NCBI GenBank assembly: GCA_023374045.1
Contig: CM041779.1
Span: forward strand, 270,850,062 to 270,914,061
Direction of reading: 5' to 3'
DNA: 64,000 nt
From: Limonium bicolor
Lineage: Eukaryota > Streptophyta > Magnoliopsida > Caryophyllales > Plumbaginaceae
Shown: piece by piece, positions 56,363 to 64,000 of the stretch
Layout: the number at the start of each line of letters is the position of its first letter
Position numbering within the stretch: the first letter of the stretch is position 1
The notes under the pieces: model-generated
Database searches by the model: none
Told to the model about the DNA's origin: nothing
The model's input: the letters and a program-made list of their open reading frames with translations, nothing else
Program-made: the position numbers and the translations under genes

Positions 56363-59248
56363 TGTAATACCCCGAATTTTTGTAACCCTAATGGAAACCA
56401 TAGTTCCATAGGAATTATCAGAGAACACCAGGAAACCCTAGAGGTCAGGAATCAACTAAGAAACCCTGGAGAAACCCTAATTCAGAAAGTTCTGAAAAAT
56501 ACTGAAATTTGAGGGAGTTACTTAGAGTCCAAGAAGCCCCGGTCAACTGTGGTCAAACCTTGGTCAACCTTGGTCTAACCTTGGTCAAACATTGGACGAT
56601 GGTCAAAATTTGGTCAATGGTCAACTTTGACCATGATGATGAGGTGATGATGTAGTGATGATGTAGTGGTGATGCAGTGATGATGCAACGATGATATCGG
56701 CATGACATAACGATGATGTAAGCGTCGAGGTGTCAAGAGATTATTAGTTACACATGGTCCAATCAAGAGAAGCCTTGTGTCACCTTTATTAATGAGGGGA
56801 GGTCACACATGGATGGTGGAGATTTATCCTAGCAAAATATCTACGATCCGACTGCTGTAAGTGAAGACATCTTTCTATTTTGTCTTATTCTCATTATTAG
56901 CCAAGCCACTTGTCCACTTTATTAAATATGGCCGGTTACACATGGATGGATGGGATTAGAACTTGGCTAAGTGTCTCTCATCCAAGGGCTCCATTAGGAT
57001 AAGGTTTATCTCTGTCATTATTACACTTAATTATGAAGTAAAATTAACTCCTTTTGGAGTCCACTCACGCCACTTATAAGAGGGGGCTGAGTTCTGATGT
57101 CCATGCCTTTCCTACATACTCTTACGCCATTAGAGTCCATGGAAGCTCATAGAGCACAACACCCACCATTAGAGAAGGAGATTTCAGCTAAAAATTCAAG
57201 GTAAAACAAGATTTCAAGGAGGGGATAGCTGCTGGCGACCTTGGGCAAATCGGTTGGTGGAAGAAATTGATTCAATTAGATAAGGGACTTTTAAGGTCAT
57301 GGCTAAAATGGCAAGGAGAGCCCAGGTACCAACTATGCACTCCATTTAAACCCTGATTTTGAGCTTTAACTCTTGTTGATGGTAACTTACAAACCATAGA
57401 TGATCTTGAGCTGAAATGTTTACAGTATATCTATATAGTTAAAAATAGACTAAGATAAAAAAATCCAGGCGAAAATATCTTTGGGAAGTAGGATAATTGC
57501 TAGGAAACTTTTAGAAAGGAAAAATATGTTTTAAGACTCCATGAGTGATTTCAATGGGATTTTGTTGTTGTTGGTGTGTTATTTGGACTATTTATGGTTA
57601 AGGGGAACTACCTTGGGTGGTAAAACACGTTGGTCTTCAGAAAAATTAAGAACTAAAGCTAGGGATGTGAAAGTGTGCTTTAAGCTTTAGGAAATGGTTA
57701 GATAGGTTCCCTAACTCCTTTTGAGCTGAAAACTAGAGGGTAGTCTTGTATTGTTAAGTTAGATCCATGGTCAAACATTCAGGTCGAAAATCCTTTGGGA
57801 AGTCATTCGAATTATTAGGAAGTGATTTGGGTTTAAGGTGTGCTTTAAGCTTGTATAAGTGTAATTGTGTGTTAGTTATTGGATTTAATGGTTTATTTGG
57901 TCATTATGGTCCTAATATGACTTGTGGTTGAAGTTTTAAGAGGTGATGAAGTGTAAAATATATAAGGGAGCCTTGTAAGGTTATATATGTGTGTTAAAAC
58001 TTGGAAATAAGGAAAATTATGTTTAAGTGTGGTTTTGGGGTGTTTTGTTGCTTGGCTTAGCCTTGAAAGGCTTTGGAATGATTTTTGGTGACTACTCTTG
58101 GTGTGGAATGCTTGTTGGTCTGTGATTGCTAAGTGAATGCTTGATTTTGATTAAGTGGATATTCAGGTGGAACAAAGTTAGACAAAGTCTAACCTTATAC
58201 ATGGTTTTAATTCTAAAGGTGGATTGTTTGTACTTTAATATATGATTAAGCTTGTCTATTATTGCTAACCTTTGGTTGGTGGTTATTTTGAGCTATTTTA
58301 TATGATTGTGGATGATCTTTATATGTTGAAAAGGGTGATATTACTTATGGTGGTGGAAGTGTGAATTTGGAAATATGTATTTCAAACTGTCGAGCCATGG
58401 TTGGCCATTCACTGAATTTTTGCTCCTACCAATGTATTGGAGCTAAGCCATCATGATCTACTCTATGGACTAATGATTCATAGGGGGTGTGCACACTTAA
58501 GGACATGGGGTGAGGTGGTGAGTTATTTGTCCAAGGGTCTGAGAGCCTAGAAGCTTTTTGTCGAAAGACCGGTGTGCCTGCAGATTGGTGGAAAGATATT
58601 GAGATGAGATACGATCTGGTGGATAGAGATGTATATGGTGGTGAAAAGTGTTATGTGGTTTCCAAAATATTATTAGATTTATGTCTCTGGTGAAATTGAT
58701 GTGATTGTGATATCATTATGAACAGGTGGTTTGTGTTAAGGTAAAATGTCTTAAGGAAGGTAAGTGTGTTGTGAACTTGTGTTTGTGGTTGATAACATGG
58801 TTGGTTGTGCTGCTGTGTGCTTTTATGCTGCTATAAAAGGTTTTCCAAAGAGAGAATGAATTTTACAAGATGTGATATTTGTTACTCAGCTTTGCTGACG
58901 TTTTCTGGTTTGTGCCCTGTGGCCCCTTTGTGTGATTGCTTGCTGGCCACAGATTTGTGTTTATGGTTACAGGTGAAGTTGATTCTTTGTGTGATATTGC
59001 TCTTGAGCTTGGGACAAGGGAACACGCCGACACAACTAGGAATTTTATTTATTTGTAAGTGGCAAACTCCTTGGAGCATGTTCCATGAGTTAGGTTGTAG
59101 GTGGATTAGCCTTAGCATCCACACTAGTTGGTGTGGGTGTGGCGGTAGCACTCCGATTTGGCTTAAGTGTTATTCAGTCTTCCGCTGTAAAATATTGTAG
59201 AAAGTTGTACAAGTAAAAAAAATAGAGTGTAAAAACCGGGGTATTACA
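56363..59248 (+). mobile_element. Solo LTR, 2.9 kb, Gypsy-type
   Basis: It starts TGTAATACCCCGAATTTTTG and ends AAAAACCGGGGTATTACA, giving a terminal inverted repeat of about 12 exact bases. The flanking duplication ACCAG is exact at 56,358-56,362 and 59,249-59,253. No internal domain or second LTR is present, so this is the product of recombination between two LTRs. Inside are a TTGGTCAAC-rich block (56,540-56,635), a GATGATG(T/C)A repeat (56,635-56,735), a TATA candidate CTTATAAGAGG (57,073-57,083) and a donor-like CAAGGTAAAAC (57,198-57,208). Orientation is inferred from these. ORFs such as 58,805-59,200 are not supported. Confidence 0.92.
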
Positions 59249-59253
59249 ACCAG

Positions 59254-60364
59254 ACCCTGTAAGAGTACATGCACTCAAAGAAGAGATGACGGCTAGTCTC
59301 TTGAGCATGCTCACAGAGCCAACATCTGTTTGCAAGACATATGCCACAAGATTGGAGCTTACCACAAGTTTTTAGCTTATCTCTAATAGTAACCCATAAA
59401 ATAAACTTTGCTTTTGGGATAGACCAGGTTTTCCAGCAAATGTTGTGCTAGATAAACAGTCTCGTGGGCTGGGAGACATCCTTGTAAAAAAGTCTCACAG
59501 AGGGATGGGGATGGTAGGATAGAAGCAAGGAATAAGCATCATCCGTGGAGCCACATTGCTTGATCCAAGAGTCTCTAGAATGGAGGCTTGCTTTCCAGGC
59601 CCAGGGGTCATTGTCCTTTGCGGAGACCATTCAGATATCTTGGTTAGACAGGTAGTGGTTGTGGATCCACTGAATCCACAAACGTTCCGTGCCATAGGAG
59701 ACTGAGGTGATGGATTTGAGGAAGAAGCAATTATTCCACTTGTGGATATCCTTAAGACCCAGCCCTCCGTGCTTTTTGGTGTTAGTGATGGTGCTCCATG
59801 CCACCGTGGGTGTGGAGCTATTATCAGGCTTGCCCGACCAACAGAAGGATCAGAAGCACTTAATGATGCATTTGATGACATTTTTTGGGACGGAGATGCA
59901 AGAGGCCCATAAGCTGACAATCCTAAAAGAGTGCTTTGTATAAGAGGGAGGCGGCCTGCGAAAGAGAGGGATTTGCGGGCCCAAGAGGTGATGGTTTTGT
60001 GGATGCTGTCAACTAGGGGGTTAAAGTCAGTGGTTTTAGGCTTTCTTGCGGTGATAAGGATGCCAAGATAGCGAAAAGGGAATGAGCCAAGGTTAAAACC
60101 GGTGGAACGTAAGATAGAATCAACAAGAGGTGGAGTAACCCCACCGAGGAATAGGTTAGATTTAGCTGGGTTAAGGTTTAGCCCCGAAGCTTCTGAAAAC
60201 AGCTCGAATTTACCGAGCATGAGAGAAATCGATTCATGGTCTCCTCTGCAGAATAATAGGGTGTCGCCAGCAAATAAGAGATGGGAGAGACGGAGAGAGG
60301 TATAGGAAGGGTGGAAACAAAAACCTAGGGTAAGAGAAAGCTGGTCGAGGAGACGGGATAGCAT
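59254..60364 (-). pseudogene. LINE 2 ORF2: reverse transcriptase C-terminal part
   Basis: The open part from 60,364 begins MLSRLLDQL and runs through the catalytic region, which reads LLFAGDTLLF where LINE 1 has FFADDALLF. The first catalytic Asp of the pair is therefore Gly. It continues with FELFSEASGLNLNPAKSNLF and SFPFRYLGI up to about 59,960, where the frame shifts. The remaining part matches LINE 1 only in other frames, including the WIHKLF-like region near 59,660 and the zinc-binding C-x2-C at about 59,320. Inactive. Confidence 0.85.
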
Positions 60365-60425
60365 GTCATGACCATCACAAACAGGTAGGGAGATAAAGGG
60401 TCTCGCTGGTGTAATCCCCTCTAGG

Positions 60426-61020
60426 GAATCTACACATAAGGTTATGTCTCTTTATCAATGTTTTGGTATGTTCGGGAAGGTTTCTGGATATTGACAGAGT
60501 TTTATGAGTATCCCAGATGATGTGATGATAAACAACGATAATGTAGCGATATTGACATTATGTGACTGATTGTAAGTATTTATAATAAAAGACAGTACTA
60601 GGTTTATTTGAGGCCATAGAGGGGATTGAGATAAAACAATCACCCACGACAATTTAAAATTTAATATCAAATATTGAGATTGTGGATTGGAGTTGTCCCA
60701 ACAATATTGGTTGTTATTTCATTCTCTCTACGGGGGAGGCCTTGCAAATTTCTCTCCGGTCTAAGTTCGTCTTCTACAAGGCGATATTTCTTATATTTTT
60801 GTGGGTTACAATGTACTCGGTTCCTCTTGCAGTCTATCTTTCCACTTTCTCTTCCACTCCATTTCTCCGTGCTAGCTTATACCCACTGCTACTTCACTTA
60901 TTTATGTGCCTCGATTCTCATCCTTTTTACTTGTCAATGGTTGGGCAATTCTCCCAAGATCATGTTGAGGATAATTCCACCAGATACGCGAAAATGTCTC
61001 TCATTATCGACGAGGATGCG
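60426..61020 (+). other. No supported feature; overlapping short ORFs only
   Basis: Two overlapping plus-strand ORFs of about 116 codons (60,674-61,032) cover the same bases in different frames. The end of one, MSLIIDEDAPLI, leads into the LINE relic that follows, so this may be its diverged leader or N-terminus. Confidence 0.35.
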
Positions 61021-62330
61021 CCCCTGATCTGAACGACCTGGTGGAGGAAAATGCTCCATTGCAATTTGATAAAGCTCTTCTGGGTAGGCTCTTTTCTTCT
61101 AGATCTACTAACATGAGATCTTTTGAAGCTTCTCTCGAAAAAAGCTTGGCAACTTCAAGGTTTTCTTTGATCTTGTCTACTTGGGAAGAATATTTTTTCT
61201 CTACAAAGTAAAGAAAGATGGAGCCGTATCAAAGATTTTGAATCGAGGTCCTTCGACAATCGATAATTGTCTTCTGGCTCTCCAACAGGTGAAACAAAAA
61301 ATCACTCCCATGGATCACTTCTTCAGCTCTATCCCTATCTGGATTCATATTCATAACACTCCTCTCATTATTCCATAAAGAAATTTTGCCAATCACCTTG
61401 GAGAAAAGCTGGGACAGCTTTTTGAATTTGAAGAGAATCAAGACCGCTTTGGTGGAGAGTTCTTGCGAGTTAGAGTATTGCATGATTTTTTCAAGCCAGT
61501 CTTGCATAGACCTAGCAAATCGGATTGACGGGTCGTATTATAGTTAGTCCTAACCTAACCCATTTAAAAATTATGAATCCAAACCCAACCCATTAGTTAA
61601 TCAGATTATGATTTTCAATCCTTAACCCAATCCATCAACCCACAGATTAACTTACAAATCAACTCAATTAAGTAAAAAGTACTGTCATAAAAATATATAA
61701 ATAACAACAAGTATTTAACTGTAAAGCAAGCATCCTGTAAACAAAAGATATTAGCATGCTAGATATATAGACAACAAAAGTGATTTGTTCTAGAACAACA
61801 ATAAAACTTCAATATTGATGCATACTGGGTATGGATAGCTAAAAATATCTTTCATTTAATAATAACCACTGAACTCCAAATGTAGCAAAACTAATACATA
61901 ATAATGACATAATAAACCTTAAACGACAAAATCAATCTTGAAGCAAGACAAATAATTATATATATATTTATGAATGTACAAAATTAACCGGATCGTGGGT
62001 TAACGGATTGAAAAGATACAACCCTAACCCAACCCATTGATATTAAAGTTAATACTAACCCAGCCCATTTATTAAACGGGCTGAAAAACTCAACCCAATT
62101 TGTTATAAACGGGTTGGTTTTGGGTCAAATTGACAGGTTGAACCCATTTTGCCAGGTCTAGTCTTGCTCTGTATTTCCTTCATGTTGGGTGGATCAAACA
62201 AAAGACTTTAGATCACGTACAAGAAGATGCCTCTTACCTACTTTCAATGTAACAAACCCATGCACGCTAGAAACGAATGCCCAAACCAGACTAGCTCTAT
62301 TGATGTCACCTTCTCTTATGGCGTTTAACT
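61021..62330 (+). pseudogene. LINE ORF1 relic: DUF4283 and zinc knuckle, split by a MITE
   Basis: Plus-strand frames give NDLVEENAPLQFDKALLGRL, then KVKKDGAVSKILNRGPSTID and NCLLALQQVKQKITPMD, then SSIPIWIHIHNTPLI and LGEKLGQLFEFEENQDRFGG. This is the DUF4283 core of plant LINE ORF1. Stops and shifts lie near 61,027, 61,200 and 61,378. After the MITE (61,507-62,160) the frame resumes with YFQCNKPMHARNEC (about 62,237-62,278), a zf-CCHC_4 knuckle lacking its first Cys. It belongs to a different LINE family from LINE 1 and lies on the opposite strand. Bases up to about 62,950 may be the rest of ORF1. No ORF2 follows. Confidence 0.72.
61507..62160. mobile_element. hAT-type MITE with 8-bp target duplication
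   Basis: Ends TAGACCTAGCAAATCGG and (reverse complement of the right end) TAGACCTGGCAAAATGGG form the terminal inverted repeat. The flanks are GTCTTGCA (61,499-61,506) and GTCTTGCT (62,161-62,168), 7 of 8 identical. An 8-bp duplication is the hAT rule. Both ends are rich in ACCCAACCCAT-type sequence and the middle is AT-rich. It has no transposase. Confidence 0.87.
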
Positions 62331-63200
62331 TAGAGCATTGAGCCTATACACTAGCAGAAAGAACCCGGAGGAAGAAGAGGTTGGGTTTTGGAAGATCTTA
62401 GGTGCGGCTTCAAAAGCAGATGTTCATGACAATATTGAAAATAGATTAAAAAGGATTCAGTTCATGCAGATCCAACTACGCCAGTGCAAGATTACTCAGG
62501 AGATACTGAGCTTAATCCCTTTGATGATAATACAGATTTTAGAAGTGTAGTGTTAATGATGATGGTAGGAAGAATGACTACCTGAATAATAGTCCCACCT
62601 CCCCTGTTACTTTGAAAATCTAAGACACAAGAAATCTTTTTGATTGCCCTATTCATCTTGCTGGTTATCCTCTTGATCCCATGAGCAATAAAAAAAACCT
62701 AGATAAAATCATGTCTCCTTCTTCATTCAGGTTAGCGGAAAATGGCTGGAATCATCTTAAAAGAGGTCAAAATATCAAAAAGGGCAAGCTTGCAGAATTT
62801 GATCAGAACCACTCTGATAATCGAACTTGATAAAGCTATAGAAGATGCCAAGACTTTATTTCCTTCACAATCTTAGGTAACTCCTATTGCTGATAGGGAT
62901 TGCCAAGCAAAATGAGGGATAATCATGGTGGTTGGTCGAATATTTAGGGCTTTGGACCAGACCACCTTATTTCCAATGCCCTAAGAAGGTAAACGGTTAC
63001 GATCTATGTTGCTTTGAATCAACTATAATTAGACCAGAACTTTATATCCCTGTTACGGGGCTGTCCTGGCTAACATATCAAAGGACGTTGTCTTTGTAAG
63101 GTCATCCCTGAGACTCTACTATGTATTACTGCGTTGGGAAAAATTATTGTTGCTTTGATGGCATATGTTTCTTCATAAAATAAAGCTTCAGTTTTACAAA
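62331..63200 (+). other. Probable decayed continuation of the LINE ORF1 relic
   Basis: Short open pieces (62,338-62,550 and others) are charged and polar but broken every few dozen codons. The stretch around 62,920-62,990 (RDNHGGWSNI, then GFGPDHLISNALR) looks like protein-coding decay. No endonuclease motif of an ORF2 is found after it. Confidence 0.35.
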
Positions 63201-64000
63201 AAACAATGTTAGTTGTTATTACTTGTTCAATGCTTCTCTGCAAGTAAAGCCCGGATGCTCTCTAAGCTTACTCCCCAAGGTAGGAGAATAGCCCACACCT
63301 TGGGGGAGCTCAGCCCATGCCTGCATCTATTTCCTCCTCTCATCTGCCTTGTAGCATACAAATCATTGCACTGCAGGAAGCGAGCCGCTCAAGTCTCCTC
63401 ATTTCCATCTTCTCTCCTTTGTTTCTACCTCCTGTTATTCTCGTCACCTTTTCTCCTCTTCTTACTCCATCATCTTTCATCTACCTCCACTTCTGCCTTC
63501 TTTCCCTTCACAACACGCCATGCCCAGCTACCACATTTCTCTCATTCCTCATGGCTGCGAGCCTTTCTTTAAGTCACCCCTCGCGTTGGAACGCTGCCTT
63601 ATAGGCAAGTTGCTCGCTCAACCCGACATCTCCCCGATCAGCATCAGGTCCATTCTGTTAGAATTATATATGGAGTCCTTTTGGAGGCTTAAGTTCAATA
63701 AAGTTGAATATGATGTCTTCATCATGAAGTTTGAGGAGATTAGAGCCTTGCATGTTGTACATGTTTGCATTCCATGACATGTCAATGGCGTTATCTTTGT
63801 CATGAAGTGCTTGGAAGGTGGAGTTGCCTTCCCGCATCAGGATTTCAGATGGATTCCTTTCTGGGTAAGGATATTCGATGTTCCTCCTCCTCTTGGTGAT
63901 CTTAAGTTCGTGCAAATGACAACGACCAAGATGGGCTGATTCTATGACATTATGAACGATCCCACTTTGTTGGAGTTTAAGTTTATAAACATTTAGATAA
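63201..64000. other. Unidentified sequence at the right edge
   Basis: Plus-strand ORFs at 63,213-63,604 overlap each other in a CT-rich stretch and look non-coding. On the minus strand, 63,618-63,915 holds a non-repetitive frame (KRRRNIEYPYPERNPSEILM, NAIDMSWNANMYNMQGSNLL) that could be an exon or another retroelement piece. I cannot assign it, and it may continue beyond the window. Confidence 0.3.

Larger units (their letters stand above)
56074..60425 (-). mobile_element. LINE 2 body, 5'-truncated, split by a solo LTR
   Basis: On the minus strand, 60,425 to 59,254 and then 56,362 to 56,074 align with LINE 1 from within the reverse transcriptase to the end of ORF2. The homology to LINE 1 fades at about 60,425, so the first two thirds of the element are missing. 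The 3' tail lies at 25,698-25,860 beyond the CACTA-like insertion. The solo LTR at 56,363-59,248 divides the zinc-binding domain. No LINE target duplication was found. Confidence 0.8.

Noticed and set aside
58805..59200. 131-codon ORF near the end of the solo LTR
   Set aside because: Cys/Leu-rich with no family features, overlapped by an antisense ORF, inside a defined LTR.
63213..63604. Two overlapping plus-strand ORFs near the right edge as a host gene
   Set aside because: They overlap in different frames in a CT-rich stretch and match no family, with no splice or start context.

Overview
The window is nuclear DNA of a flowering plant, probably a eudicot. It is dominated by LTR retrotransposons, L1-type LINEs and small inverted-repeat transposons. 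One spliced host gene is clear, and no long host reading frames are seen elsewhere. The composition is AT-rich, and the transposon lineages (Sirevirus and Ale-type Copia, Gypsy-type LARDs, CACTA, MULE and hAT MITEs) are plant lineages. I cannot name the species.

Region by region. 1-12.4 kb: an old Ale-like Copia element on the minus strand is split inside gag by an 11.2-kb Sirevirus-like Copia element (376-11,534; target duplication CCAGT). The Sirevirus carries gag with a coiled coil, degenerate pol, and an env-like frame of the 'putative plant transposon protein' type. 12.5-14.5 kb: an LTR-like relic, a near-perfect foldback MULE MITE (13,491-14,036; 9-bp duplication) and a short tandem duplication. 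14.5-20.6 kb: a full-length L1-type LINE on the minus strand (14,536-20,633; 15-bp duplication) with intact ORF1 and broken ORF2. 21.4-22.4 kb: the host gene, a three-exon GPI-anchored lipid-transfer/xylogen-like protein with an ESPI repeat. 22.95-25.3 kb: a small gag-only Copia derivative with identical-length LTRs (duplication CACTT).

25.7-60.4 kb is one deep nest. A second LINE (3' tail at 25.70-25.86 kb, body resuming at 56.07 kb) is interrupted by a CACTA-like element. That is interrupted by a large non-coding LTR element (outer LARD, 26,176-54,026, minus strand, duplication AAATA). That in turn is interrupted by a second, related LARD (35,112-48,997, plus strand). The body of the second LINE is also hit by a 2.9-kb solo LTR (56,363-59,248, duplication ACCAG).

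60.4-64 kb: a plus-strand LINE ORF1 relic (DUF4283 plus zinc knuckle) split by a hAT-type MITE (61,507-62,160), then about 1 kb that I cannot identify.

The most interesting material is the LARD pair. Two families with different LTRs share a colinear internal domain of about 5 kb without coding capacity. They also share a hairpin over the primer-binding site, an internal polypurine-tract copy, and arrays of palindromes in their LTRs. The autonomous Gypsy-type partner that would supply proteins is not in the window. All alignments here were made by eye.
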